A stretch of 64,000 nt of DNA, taken from assembly GCA_963700195.1 (NCBI GenBank), contig CAVOWQ010000010.1, forward strand, positions 1 through 64,000, written 5' to 3'. A program made the position numbers and the translations under genes. This document shows positions 15,969 through 24,723 of the stretch, one piece after another; the stretch's first letter is position 1, and each line of letters starts with the position of its first letter. This DNA is from AP-15 sp963700195. GTDB taxonomy: Bacteria > Pseudomonadota > Alphaproteobacteria > ATCC43930 > CGMCC-115725. The notes beneath the pieces are model-generated. The model searched no databases and was not told where the DNA came from. It worked only from the letters and a program-made list of their open reading frames with translations.

Positions 15969-17110
15969 ATGCGCAATGAAGAAAAGAAGATCGAGAATCC
16001 CGCGTCGGTCACGATCACGAGAAAAATCGCTTCGACGACCGACAGCGTCGTCAGTCGGCCGACGCTCTCGGCGCTGCGTGCCACCTGAAATCCTTCATAA
16101 CAGCCGATCGAAGCGATAATGATGGCAAAGAACGGCGCCTTGATCATGCCGATCCAGAAGCTCCAATGCGAGATCGTGGAGAGATGAATAAAGAATTCCG
16201 GAATACTAATTCCAAGCACACCCCACGCCATCAAGCCACCGCCAAAAATTCCCATAAAGTTGGCGCAGAGGGTGAGCATCGGCAAGGTCAGCATCAGCGC
16301 GTAGACACGCGGGAGGACCAGAACTTCGACCGGGTCGAGACCGATCGTGCGCATTGCGTCGATCTCTTCGTTGACCCGCATCGTCCCGATCTGGGCGGTA
16401 AAAGCGCTCCCCGAGCGGCCGGCGAGGATGATCGCGGTCAGCAGCACCCCCAGCTCACGCAGGATGCTCGCCGCGGTCAGTTGGACCGTATAGCTCTCCA
16501 GCCCGTAGAAGCGCAGATAATCGGCGCCCTGATAGGCGATGACGACCCCGATCAGGAATGTGAGCAGACCGACAATGGGCAGCGCATTGACCCCGGTCTG
16601 CTCCATCTGGGCGACAATCGCGGTCAGGTTCAGCCGGCGCGGATGGCGCGCCAGCCAAAGCGCAGTTGCGCTGACGACGCCGAAGAAGCCGAGGATACTG
16701 TACGTGCGGGCAAACAGCGCGAGCGTTACCTCCCCGATTCGGGCGATGAAACCGGCCATCGTGTGGTATGCGGGCCGCGGATGGCGGGCCGGCGCAATGA
16801 GACCCGCCGAGCGCACCTGATCAATCAGCGGCTCGAAGCTCGGCTGTAGGTTCCGCATCTCGACCGCATTGCCGCGCTCGGTCAGATCGTGCTCGGTTCG
16901 CAGCAATAGCCAAGCGCCGGCGGTATCGAGCCGGTCGATCCCCGCCAAATCGAACGTAACCCGCTTGCCACTGGGCACCTGGAGAGCCTGCAGCCGCCGG
17001 TCGAGCTCGGCGGCGGTCGCGACCAGCCATCCACCGGCCGCTGCGAGGACCAGCGCTCCAGCCTCTTCGGATTCAACGAGTGTCGCGGCGACGGACGCCA
17101 TTAGGTTCAA
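15965..17110 (-). CDS. mlaE: MlaE-type permease with N-terminal STAS domain
   Basis: 381 aa. Residues 1-105 form a STAS domain (VTFDLAGIDRLDTAGAWLLL), equivalent to a fused MlaB. The remainder is the MlaE permease with about five membrane segments: NALPIVGLLTFLIGVVIAYQ, LGVLLTAIILAGRSGSAFTA (coupling helix with QIGTMRVNEEIDAMRTIGLD) and FWIGMIKAPFFAIIIASIGC. It is the first gene of the operon mlaE-mlaF-mlaD-lipoprotein. The start could also be M4 (17101). The apt gene is divergent 118 bp away. Confidence 0.92.
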   Translation of the reverse strand: MNLMASVAATLVESEEAGALVLAAAGGWLVATAAELDRRLQALQVPSGKRVTFDLAGIDRLDTAGAWLLLRTEHDLTERGNAVEMRNLQPSFEPLIDQVRSAGLIAPARHPRPAYHTMAGFIARIGEVTLALFARTYSILGFFGVVSATALWLARHPRRLNLTAIVAQMEQTGVNALPIVGLLTFLIGVVIAYQGADYLRFYGLESYTVQLTAASILRELGVLLTAIILAGRSGSAFTAQIGTMRVNEEIDAMRTIGLDPVEVLVLPRVYALMLTLPMLTLCANFMGIFGGGLMAWGVLGISIPEFFIHLSTISHWSFWIGMIKAPFFAIIIASIGCYEGFQVARSAESVGRLTTLSVVEAIFLVIVTDAGFSIFFSSLRI

Positions 17111-17228
17111 GGGTTCAAAGTGCGCTTATCCGCCGCCGAACGAGGCCTTTCCAACTACAGGAAAAGCGGCTATTCCGCAACGATCTCTGTTTTCGATCGC
17201 CGTCACCGGATCGTCGAGGACGATACCC

Positions 17229-17744
17229 ATGGACCTCAAACAGCATATCCGCTCGATACCTGATTTTCCAAAGCCGGGTATCCTCTTTTACGACATCTCC
17301 ACCTTGCTCGCCCATCCCAAGGCTTGGCAGACGACCGTCCAGCGCCTTGCCGAAGCGCTGCAGCCTCACCAGCCCGATCTCCTCGTAGGCATCGAATCGC
17401 GAGGCTTTCTCGTCGCAGCCCCTTTGGCCTATCAGCTCGGCCACGGTTTTGCGATGGTTCGCAAGCAAGGTAAACTGCCGGGGCGGACTGCCCGGTTCAC
17501 CTACGATCTGGAATATGGCACGGACACTATCGAGATCCAGGAGGACGCGATTAAGCCGGGCCAGCGGGTTGTCGTGCTCGACGACCTGCTGGCAACCGGA
17601 GGGACGATGCAGGCCGCCATCAATCTCGTGCGTCAGCGCGGCGGCGAAGTGACCGCCGCGGCATGCATCATCGAGCTATCGTTCTTGAATGGGCGAAGCC
17701 GCATCGACGTGCCGTTCACGTCGATGGTCGCTTACGAGAGCTAA
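17229..17744 (+). CDS. apt: Adenine phosphoribosyltransferase
   Basis: 171 aa. Catalyses adenine + PRPP to AMP + pyrophosphate in purine salvage. It begins MDLKQHIRSIPDFPKPGILF and contains the flexible loop region (RKQGKLPGRT) and the PRPP-binding motif VVVLDDLLATGGTM. The C-terminus with ACIIELSFLNGRSRI is standard. The frame is open well upstream, but ATG 17229 matches the family start and falls between the divergent mlaE gene and this one. A methyltransferase gene converges on it, with 10 bp between their stops. Confidence 0.95.
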   Translation: MDLKQHIRSIPDFPKPGILFYDISTLLAHPKAWQTTVQRLAEALQPHQPDLLVGIESRGFLVAAPLAYQLGHGFAMVRKQGKLPGRTARFTYDLEYGTDTIEIQEDAIKPGQRVVVLDDLLATGGTMQAAINLVRQRGGEVTAAACIIELSFLNGRSRIDVPFTSMVAYES

Positions 17745-17754
17745 TCGCTGAGAG

Positions 17755-18399
17755 CTAGTCGGCGGCCATCGCCGGCGGGGAGCCCAGGCTGCGCCCGATC
17801 ACCGCGTAAAGCGGATCGCCGCCGCCGGGCGGCGTCCGGTCGAGACAGCGAATGTCGCCCCAATTCCCGGCTTGCACGAAATATTGGGCAATCAGGCAGA
17901 GGTGCCCGGCATCGTCCAGCAGGCACCAGCACCCGATCGCGCGCGTCGGCACGCAGCGGTTTGAGAATGTCACGATCAGCGGAGCGCCCGGCTTCAGCAC
18001 GCGCCCCGCTTCGCGGATAACCTCGCAGGGCCGCGTCAAATGCTGGACCGCTACGCAGATTGCCGCGCCGTCGAACTCGGCGGTGGCGAAGGGCAGGTGC
18101 GGATCGCAGTTCAGATCCTGTACGTGCCATTCGTCGAGAAACGGGTTTTCCGCCAGCTCCCTGGAGTTGAGGCCGACCCCGACGACCCGCGAATAGGGGA
18201 TTTCCGGCGGCAAATGGCTGACCCAACCCGACATCAGATCGAGAATGACGCCGCCGGGTGGCAGGACCTCACGGTAGAGCCCGGTAACCGCGGCGATCGC
18301 GGCCGCGTCGATTTGCCAAGCGCGCTCCAGCTCGGAACCAGCGAACGCGTCGGGTCGCATTTCAACGTGCGCTGGTGCCGTGATCGGAAGGAGCGCCAT
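17755..18399 (-). CDS. Class I SAM-dependent methyltransferase
   Basis: 214 aa Rossmann-fold methyltransferase. The SAM-binding motif I is atypical: GGVILDLMSGWVSHLPPEIP, with DLMSGW in place of DxGxGxG, followed by VVGVGLNSRELAENPFLDEW and the post-motif DGAAICVAVQHLTRPCEVIR. Motif III-like text is EAGRVLKPGAPLIVTFSNRC. Proteins of this kind are found next to unrelated genes in alphaproteobacteria and have no assigned substrate. It stands between apt (convergent) and ald. Confidence 0.8.
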   Translation of the reverse strand: MALLPITAPAHVEMRPDAFAGSELERAWQIDAAAIAAVTGLYREVLPPGGVILDLMSGWVSHLPPEIPYSRVVGVGLNSRELAENPFLDEWHVQDLNCDPHLPFATAEFDGAAICVAVQHLTRPCEVIREAGRVLKPGAPLIVTFSNRCVPTRAIGCWCLLDDAGHLCLIAQYFVQAGNWGDIRCLDRTPPGGGDPLYAVIGRSLGSPPAMAAD

Positions 18400-18482
18400 A
18401 TTCCCCCGCCTCCAGCCTGTTTGGCCTCAGATAGGGATGGCTCGAAGGTCAATCCATAGCGAGGTGCCCGAAACTCAAAAGT

Positions 18483-19604
18483 TTATGCGTTTGTGATTAT
18501 CTGCTCGGGAGGCGTGAACGGAAAATCCAGATCGCGGGCGACTGCGGGATGGGTGACTCGCCCTCGGCAAATGTTCAGGCCATTTCGCAGATGCGCGTCT
18601 TCGCGCAGAGCGCGCTGCCAGCCGTGATCGGCCAGTGCCAGCACATACGGCAAGGTTGCGTTGTTGAGCGCGACCGTCGAGGTGCGGGCAACCGCCCCCG
18701 GCATATTGGTCACACAATAATGGACGACGCCCTCCTCGACGTAGGTCGGTGCGGCGTGAGTGGTCGGCCTGCTCGTCTCGAAGCAGCCGCCCTGGTCGAT
18801 TGAAATATCGACCATCACGGCGCCCGGTTTCATCGCTTGGACGAGGGCGCGGCTGACGAGCTTGGGCGCCGCCGCGCCCGGGATCAGCACTGCGCCTATA
18901 ACCAGATCGGCCGCGGTTACCTCGCGCTCGATGTTCTCCATCGTCGAGAACAGCGTGTGGAGCTGCGCCCCGAATTGCAGATCGAGCTCGTATAACCGCG
19001 GCAGCGAGCGGTCGATAACCGTGACGTAGGCCTCCATACCCATCGCCATACGCGCTGCATTGGTGCCCGATACGCCGCCGCCGAGGATCACCACCTTCGC
19101 AGCGGGGACGCCCGGAACCCCGCCGAGAAGCACGCCTATGCCGCCCTGCTCCTTTTCCAGGCAATGAGCTCCGACCTGCACGGCCATCCTGCCCGCGACC
19201 TCACTCATCGGCGCGAGAAGCGGCAGGCCGCCCCGTGCGTCGGTGACGGTCTCGTAGGCGATCGCGATTACACCCGACCTGACCAGTGCCTGGGCCAACA
19301 CTTTGTCCGCCGCCAGGTGCAGGTAGGTGAACAGCACTTGCCCTTCGCGGAGTGCGGCTGCCTCCTGTGGCTGGGGCTCTTTGACTTTGACGATCAGTTC
19401 GGCGGCCGCGAACACCTCCGTTTCGCTGGGTAGGATGCGGGCCCCGACGGCCTCATAGGACGCGTCCTCGAAACCGATGCCGGTTCCCGCGCCGGTCTCA
19501 ACGACCACTTCGTGGCCATGATGCGCGATTTCTCGAACGCTGCCGGGCGTGAGGCCGACGCGGTATTCGTGGGTCTTCACCTCCTTCGGGACACCGATCA
19601 GCAT
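18483..19604 (-). CDS. ald: Alanine dehydrogenase
   Basis: 373 aa, NAD-dependent reversible deamination of L-alanine to pyruvate and ammonia. It starts MLIGVPKEVKTHEYRVGLTP; the substrate-binding lysine and histidine lie in IVKVKEPQPQE and LFTYLHLAAD. The dinucleotide fold is KVVILGGGVSGTNAARMAMG. The C-terminal catalytic Asp region is GAVMVDISIDQGGCFETSRP. ATG 19602-19604 with GGAG seven bases upstream is preferred over a GTG at 19616 in the same frame. It appears to be monocistronic. Confidence 0.95.
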   Translation of the reverse strand: MLIGVPKEVKTHEYRVGLTPGSVREIAHHGHEVVVETGAGTGIGFEDASYEAVGARILPSETEVFAAAELIVKVKEPQPQEAAALREGQVLFTYLHLAADKVLAQALVRSGVIAIAYETVTDARGGLPLLAPMSEVAGRMAVQVGAHCLEKEQGGIGVLLGGVPGVPAAKVVILGGGVSGTNAARMAMGMEAYVTVIDRSLPRLYELDLQFGAQLHTLFSTMENIEREVTAADLVIGAVLIPGAAAPKLVSRALVQAMKPGAVMVDISIDQGGCFETSRPTTHAAPTYVEEGVVHYCVTNMPGAVARTSTVALNNATLPYVLALADHGWQRALREDAHLRNGLNICRGRVTHPAVARDLDFPFTPPEQIITNA

Positions 19605-19772
19605 GGGACACTCCACCTAGCCGGTATCGCCGCCGGGCGGCGTTAACACCGGTTCCGGGTTTAGGTTGCTTGCGCGACACTCTGTCGCGTTCGGGTGATT
19701 TACCGTGTACCCCGTCCGAAAGTCGTCGACACTGCCGCCAGGGTACCAGGCTTCTTGCACAGGTGATGACCG

Positions 19773-19970
19773 TTGGAAACCTTCGTCGAGCTCGCTCTCG
19801 TTTATCTCGCGGTCGGTGCCGTCTTGTTCGCGTTGATCCCGGGTCAGGCGACGCCCGATGATTTCCATTGGCGCAATCAGGCGTACGTCTTCCGCGACAG
19901 CGTGCCCGAGGTCCTCACTTGGCCCCTCGTGCTCTGGCGCCTTTGTCGGCAGGGGCGCTTTTTCGATTAA
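19773..19970 (+). CDS. Small membrane protein
   Basis: 65-aa product from a TTG start (19773-19775) with AGGTGATG upstream. It carries one clear transmembrane segment (FVELALVYLAVGAVLFALIP) and a conserved-looking soluble tail (DDFHWRNQAYVFRDSVPEVL, TWPLVLWRLCRQGRFFD). The composition is protein-like and the stop overlaps the convergent oxidoreductase stop by four bases. Function unknown; it could be a short hypothetical typical of alphaproteobacteria. Confidence 0.55.
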   Translation: METFVELALVYLAVGAVLFALIPGQATPDDFHWRNQAYVFRDSVPEVLTWPLVLWRLCRQGRFFD

Positions 19971-21079
19971 CTCTCGGCGAAACGGAGTTTTCGCACGACC
20001 TCGTCGGCCAACGGCAAGGACGCCGTCAGCCCCGGCGACTCGATGCCGTAAAGGTTTACCAGACCCGGCAAACCGTGGGTATCGGGGCCCTGCACGACGA
20101 AGTCCGCGGGCGGCTCGGCCGGCCCGCTGATCTTCGGCCGGATGCCGGCATAACCCGGCTGCAACGCGCCATCCGGCAAACCGGGCCAGTAGCTGCGAAT
20201 TGCGGCATAGAACACCTCGCCGCGAGCCGGATCGACCGTGTAATCGACCGAGGAGATCCATTCCACATCGGGCCCGAACCGCGCCTGCCCTGCAAGATCC
20301 AGCGTGACGTGCACCCCGAGCCCGCCCGCCACCGGGACGGGGTAGATGAGCCTGCGAAACGGCGCCGGCCCGCTCAGAGTGAAATAGACCCCGCGGCAGA
20401 AATATGCCGGCGGGATCGTCTCGGGCGGTATCCCCTCGACCATCTGCGCGAAAGCCGGCGCGTGCAGCCCGGCGGCATTGACCAGAGAGCGGCAGCGGAT
20501 ACCCGTCGGCTCATCGCCGCCAATTGCAAGCTCGAAACCGTCATGGCCCGTCCTGCCGGAGAGGACTGGGGTACGCAGCACGACGATTGCACCGGCGGCC
20601 TCTGCCTCGCCCTGATAGGCGAGCATCAGCGCATGGCTGTCGATAATGCCGGTCGAAGGCGACAGCAGGGCTGCCACGCAATTGAGAGCAGGTTCGAGCT
20701 GACGGGCCTGTTTCGAGTCCAGCCACTCCAGATTGTCGACCCCGTTGCCGCGGGCGGTGGAGGCAATGTTTTCGAGACCGGTAATCTCTGCCTCGCTGGT
20801 GGCGACGATCAGCTTGCCCGGCCGGGCATGTGGCACCCCGTGCTCGCGGCAATAGCCGTAGAGCCGGTGGCGTCCTTCGACACAGCTGCGCGCCTTCAGG
20901 CTGCCAACCGGATAATAGAGCCCGCCGTGGACGACTTCGCTGTTGCGCGACGAGGTCTCGAACCCGATCGTGTAGGCCTGCTCGAGCACGAGCACCTCGA
21001 TCCCTGCCAGCGCGAGCGCGCGAGCCACCGCCAGCCCGATGACGCCGGCTCCGACCACGACGCATTCAACTTCGTCCAT
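19967..21079 (-). CDS. FAD-dependent oxidoreductase, L-2-hydroxyglutarate dehydrogenase-like
   Basis: 370 aa, DAO-family flavoprotein. The N-terminal FAD fold is ECVVVGAGVIGLAVARALAL, the conserved SSRNSEVVHGGLYYPVGSLK segment is the signature of the LhgO/YgaF group, and SLVNAAGLHAPAFA and AGIRPKISGP complete the fold. The family oxidises 2-hydroxy acids such as L-2-hydroxyglutarate and delivers electrons to quinones. Its start overlaps the cobI end by 14 bases, so it is the last gene of the cbiX-cobH-cobL-GT39-cobI operon, although no link to cobalamin is known. Confidence 0.87.
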   Translation of the reverse strand: MDEVECVVVGAGVIGLAVARALALAGIEVLVLEQAYTIGFETSSRNSEVVHGGLYYPVGSLKARSCVEGRHRLYGYCREHGVPHARPGKLIVATSEAEITGLENIASTARGNGVDNLEWLDSKQARQLEPALNCVAALLSPSTGIIDSHALMLAYQGEAEAAGAIVVLRTPVLSGRTGHDGFELAIGGDEPTGIRCRSLVNAAGLHAPAFAQMVEGIPPETIPPAYFCRGVYFTLSGPAPFRRLIYPVPVAGGLGVHVTLDLAGQARFGPDVEWISSVDYTVDPARGEVFYAAIRSYWPGLPDGALQPGYAGIRPKISGPAEPPADFVVQGPDTHGLPGLVNLYGIESPGLTASLPLADEVVRKLRFAES

Positions 21080-21782
21080 CAGCTTTCCGTGACGTCGCTA
21101 TCAGTACCATCGAGAAATAGGGAGCCTCATCGGATTCAACGGCCGAGAGCAACGCGACGCGCCGGGTCGGCAAGGTCGCGTGCTCGATGTAAACCGCGCC
21201 ATCGAGAAGACCCAGCCGGTTAAGCACCCGACGCACCTTTGCGACGTGGCGGCTGAGCTTGACTATGGCGACGGAGTCGCTCTCGGCGATCCGGGCCGCG
21301 ATTTGGTCCTCGTCGAGCGTCGCTGGAATCACCGCGAGCGTGTCATCCCGCGAGACCAGCGGGATCGACGCGGCGGCAGCGCAGGCGGTCAAGGACGAGA
21401 CGCCGGGGACGATCTCGATCTGGTACCGGCCTGCGAGACGGGTGAACACATTGATGAAGCTTCCATAAAAAAGCGGGTCGCCTTGGCACAATAGCGCCAC
21501 GTCGCGACCGTCTTCGAGCTCAGCGGCGAGCTTGGCGGCTGCACTATCGTAAATCTCGACGGGCGGAGGCCCCGGGCGCATCGGAAAGCGGATCACGATC
21601 TCGCGCTGGTGACCTTCGATCCAGGCGCCGACGATAGAGCGGGCGAAGCTGTCGCCATTCTCCGGCGCCGGATACGCGACCACCGGCACCGCCCGCAGCA
21701 ACCGCAATGCCTTCAAGGTCAGCAGCTCCGGGTCGCCCGGCCCGACACCGAGCCCGTAGAGCCGACCGGACTCTACCGGCAT
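21066..21782 (-). CDS. cobI: Precorrin-2 C20-methyltransferase
   Basis: 238 aa. Methylates precorrin-2 at C20 with SAM to give precorrin-3A. Tetrapyrrole methylase fold: GRLYGLGVGPGDPELLTLKA at the N-terminus, VALLCQGDPLFYGSFINVFT for the GDPxxY motif, EIVPGVSSLTACAAAASIPL and DSVAIVKLSRHVAKVRRVLN. Start ATG 21782 immediately follows the stop of the GT39 gene; the 3' end overlaps the LhgO-like gene. Its position inside an operon with cobH and cobL supports the assignment. Confidence 0.94.
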   Translation of the reverse strand: MPVESGRLYGLGVGPGDPELLTLKALRLLRAVPVVAYPAPENGDSFARSIVGAWIEGHQREIVIRFPMRPGPPPVEIYDSAAAKLAAELEDGRDVALLCQGDPLFYGSFINVFTRLAGRYQIEIVPGVSSLTACAAAASIPLVSRDDTLAVIPATLDEDQIAARIAESDSVAIVKLSRHVAKVRRVLNRLGLLDGAVYIEHATLPTRRVALLSAVESDEAPYFSMVLIATSRKADGRS

Positions 21783-23513
21783 TCACTCCGGCTCCAACCG
21801 GTAGAGGGTAAGAACGAGCTTGCCGCCGCGCGCCGAATAGTCGAGCCCCTCGACGCGGTCGAGCGCTCGGGCGGTCAGCCCGCGGCGGGCCAATGATTGC
21901 AGAAACTCCGTGTCGGAGCGGTCGCTGACCAGTGCCATACCAGCCCCGGCCAACTGGCCATCTCCAGGCGCCGCGGTCACCAGCCGGGTTGCCGTGCCGA
22001 GCAAGAAAACGAGGCTCGGCTCGCTGTAGCCGACCGACAGAACGGCCTTACCCAGACCCGGCGGATGGCGGGCGAGCGCGGCCGCGGCCGATCGACTGAG
22101 CCACAGGTAGTCGAGCTCGGGCGCGACGGCGAGCGCAGCCGGCACCACGAAGGCGGCGGCGAGGGCAGCAATCAGACCGGCGGCGCGTTTGGGCTGCAGG
22201 TCTCGAAAGAAAAGCAGCCACGCCAGGCCGAGCATCGCCGGGACGGCGACGATGACCGCCAGCGAAACCGTGCCGCCGAACCACAGCGGCAATATGAGCA
22301 GCACAACCGCGAGGACGATCGTAACCGCTCCCCAGAGGAGTCCGACGATGCGGTCGGCAAACCGCGCTGGCCCAAAGAGAGGTTTGATAAACCCTCCCGT
22401 CAAAGCGCCGCCGACGAGCAGCGCCAGCGCGGGGTAGAGTGGGAGGACATAATGCGGCAGCTTGGTCGGGACCAGCTCGAAAAAAATCCAGGCCGGACCC
22501 AGCCAGGCGAGCAGAAAGCGGCAGCCCGCAGCGCGGCGCTGCCGCCAGCCCCAGATCAGCCCCGGAACGATAAACAGTGAGCCCGGCCAGAAGCTTGCCA
22601 TCGCTGCCGCCAGGTAATAGCCGGGCGGCGCGCCGTGCGATTCCTGGGCGCCGATCAGCTTCGGCAAGAGGTCATGGGCCAGCGAATCCGAGATGAAATC
22701 GCCTGCGGTGGCTTTCTGCACCGCGATCAGCCACGGAGCCGCCGTCGCCGCCATGATCAAGATGCCGGCAAGCGGCCGCAACCCTTTGACCCAACGGATG
22801 TCGCGGTCGGCGATCGACAGGCAACCCACCGTCAACAGCGCCAACACCGGGCCGGGCGGCCCCTTCAATAGGATCGCGCCGGCTTCGGCCAACCAAAAGA
22901 GAAGCGGAAGCGGCCAGCCAGTCGGCCGACCGGTGCGGGTCATGATATAAACGAGCCCGAGCGCACCCTGCCCGGCGACAACGGCGGCGAGAAGCGCTGC
23001 GTCCGTCTTGGCGAGATGCGCTTCGACCACTACGCCGATTGCGCTCGCTGTCAGCACCGCGGCGATGAAGCCAGCTGTGCGCGAGTCGAAAAGCCGGGCG
23101 CCGAGGCCGAAGGTTAGCAGCACCGCGGCGGTGGCCGCCAAAGCCGAAGGCAGGCGATAGGGCCAGACCGCGGTGCTTTCTGGGGAGCTGAATGCCGCGA
23201 CGGCCGCCGCCTGCAGCCAGTAGATCCCGATCGGCTTCTTGTTGCGCGCCTCATCCTGAAAGCGGATGCGGACGAAATCGCCGGTCTCCAGCATCTGCCG
23301 CGTCGCCTGCGCGAAACGCGCTTCGTCGCGGTCGAGCGGCGGGATCGCCGCGAGCCCGGGCGCATAGAGGATCAAGCACAAGAGACAAAGCAGCGCGTAG
23401 GGGCGGATACCGCTCAGCCAGCCTCCTCCCCTACCCTCCCCCGTGAACACGGGGGCGGGAGGGAACCGCGTTAGCGGGAGGGTGGGGGCCGAAACGAACC
23501 GGAAGATTCGCAT
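21783..23513 (-). CDS. GT39/ArnT-like membrane glycosyltransferase
   Basis: 576 aa, about 11-13 membrane helices. The N-terminal catalytic loop of GT-C fold enzymes is present: PPLDRDEARFAQATRQMLET (the DE pair) followed by ARNKKPIGIYWLQAAAVAAF, characteristic of lipid-linked sugar transferases such as ArnT (phosphoisoprenyl-linked donors). LAKTDAALLAAVVAGQ holds the second acidic loop, and PTKLPHYVLPLYPALALLVG is typical. It lies without gaps between cobL (1 bp) and cobI (0 bp). The first 35 residues are partly encoded by a palindromic repeat (23423-23490) and are probably not part of the ancestral protein. The acceptor is unknown. Confidence 0.85.
   Translation of the reverse strand: MRIFRFVSAPTLPLTRFPPAPVFTGEGRGGGWLSGIRPYALLCLLCLILYAPGLAAIPPLDRDEARFAQATRQMLETGDFVRIRFQDEARNKKPIGIYWLQAAAVAAFSSPESTAVWPYRLPSALAATAAVLLTFGLGARLFDSRTAGFIAAVLTASAIGVVVEAHLAKTDAALLAAVVAGQGALGLVYIMTRTGRPTGWPLPLLFWLAEAGAILLKGPPGPVLALLTVGCLSIADRDIRWVKGLRPLAGILIMAATAAPWLIAVQKATAGDFISDSLAHDLLPKLIGAQESHGAPPGYYLAAAMASFWPGSLFIVPGLIWGWRQRRAAGCRFLLAWLGPAWIFFELVPTKLPHYVLPLYPALALLVGGALTGGFIKPLFGPARFADRIVGLLWGAVTIVLAVVLLILPLWFGGTVSLAVIVAVPAMLGLAWLLFFRDLQPKRAAGLIAALAAAFVVPAALAVAPELDYLWLSRSAAAALARHPPGLGKAVLSVGYSEPSLVFLLGTATRLVTAAPGDGQLAGAGMALVSDRSDTEFLQSLARRGLTARALDRVEGLDYSARGGKLVLTLYRLEPE
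23423..23490. repeat. Palindromic repeat, type B-like, within the start of the GT39 gene
   Basis: CTCCTCCCCTACCCTCCCCC pairs with GGGAGGGTGGGGG; an inner CCCCCGTG-aa-CACGGGGG hairpin is exact. It codes in frame for LTRFPPAPVFTGEGRGGG near the N-terminus of the GT39 protein. Confidence 0.65.
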
Positions 23514-23514
23514 T

Positions 23515-24723
23515 TCAGGCCGGCTTGACGGCGGTGAGCTGGGTCACCGTCGGCAGAGGTCGCCACAGGTGGTGCAGGCCGACCGGCTCGACGCGGCTGA
23601 CCGCAATGCGAGTCAGCGCACCGCCATGTCGGGCATGCCAATCGAGCAGCCGCGCCTCGCCCTCGGTGGTGACGACGTTGGCAACGAGGCGCCCGCCGGG
23701 CGGCAGGCTGGCCCATGCCTTTGCCAGCAAACCGGCCGTGCCGATCCCGCCGCCGATGAAGATCGCATGCGGTGGGTAGAGGTCCTTCAGCGCCTCGGGG
23801 GCCGCGCCGAGCACGATGCGCAGTTCCGGGACCCCGAGCGCGGCGGCATTGCGGGCGATCATCGCGGCGCGCGCCGGATCCCGCTCGATGGCGATGGCAG
23901 AGCGGCCTTCGCCTTGACGCAGCCATTCGATCGCGATTGAGCCACAACCTGCTCCGACATCCCATAGGGTTTCGCCGGGCAACGGGGCGAGCGCCGCCAG
24001 GGTCGCGGCACGAACCTCGCGCTTGGTCAGCTGCCCGTCATGCTCAAAGACGTCGTCGGGAAGACCGGCGAGCCGCGGCAATGCTCGGGCGCCGCGGCCG
24101 GCGGAGCAGGCGATCGCGATCGTGTTGAGGTCGGGAACCCGCCGATCGCCCCAAGCCCGCGCCTCGTCAGCGACGATGGTTTCGCGGGCGCCGCCGAGTT
24201 GGGCGAGCACTGTGAGGCGGCTCGGCCCCCAACCGAGCCCGGTGAGCAGCTCGGCGACCGCTCCGGGCGTGCCGCCATCCTCCGAAAGGACCAAAATGCG
24301 GCGATGAGGCGCGAGATGTAGCCGCAAGGTGTCGAGCGGCCGGCCGTGCAAGCTGATCGTCGCGCAATCGGCAAGTGGCCAACCGAGCCGCGCGGCCGCG
24401 AGGCTGTAAGCGCTCCGCTGCGGCACAATAGTCATTTCCTCCGGCGGAAAGCGGCGGGCGAGGGTGGCGCCGACGCCGTACCACATCGGGTCGCCGCTGG
24501 CCAACACAGCCACCCTCCTGCCGCGGCGGCCTGCGATAGCGTCTATCGTCAGGGCGAGCGGGCGTTCCCACAGGATCCGCTCGGCGCCATGGTCCGGCAC
24601 CATGCCGAGATGGCGCGTGCCGCCGACCAGCACCTCGGCGGTTTCGATCAGCGCGCACGCCGCCGGCGCGAGGCCGGCAAAGCCGTCCTCGCCGATGCCG
24701 ATAACGGAGAGCCAAGGTTTCAC
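23515..24723 (-). CDS. cobL: Precorrin-6Y C5,15-methyltransferase (decarboxylating), CbiE-CbiT fusion
   Basis: 402 aa bifunctional enzyme. The N-terminal CbiE-like domain (LSVIGIGEDGFAGLAPAACA, VAVLASGDPMWYGVGATLAR) methylates C5; the C-terminal CbiT-like domain (LWDVGAGCGSIAIEWLRQGE, IFIGGGIGTAGLLAKAWASL) methylates C15 with decarboxylation, giving precorrin-8X. The start is GTG 24721-24723, overlapping the cobH stop (GTGA); the frame is open upstream but antisense-like. The following step, 8X to hydrogenobyrinic acid, is carried out by the adjacent cobH product. Confidence 0.94.
   Translation of the reverse strand: MKPWLSVIGIGEDGFAGLAPAACALIETAEVLVGGTRHLGMVPDHGAERILWERPLALTIDAIAGRRGRRVAVLASGDPMWYGVGATLARRFPPEEMTIVPQRSAYSLAAARLGWPLADCATISLHGRPLDTLRLHLAPHRRILVLSEDGGTPGAVAELLTGLGWGPSRLTVLAQLGGARETIVADEARAWGDRRVPDLNTIAIACSAGRGARALPRLAGLPDDVFEHDGQLTKREVRAATLAALAPLPGETLWDVGAGCGSIAIEWLRQGEGRSAIAIERDPARAAMIARNAAALGVPELRIVLGAAPEALKDLYPPHAIFIGGGIGTAGLLAKAWASLPPGGRLVANVVTTEGEARLLDWHARHGGALTRIAVSRVEPVGLHHLWRPLPTVTQLTAVKPA

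Noticed and set aside
19868..21223. 451-codon open frame on the plus strand
   Set aside because: Antisense to the LhgO-like oxidoreductase and the end of cobI; Arg/His-rich shadow.
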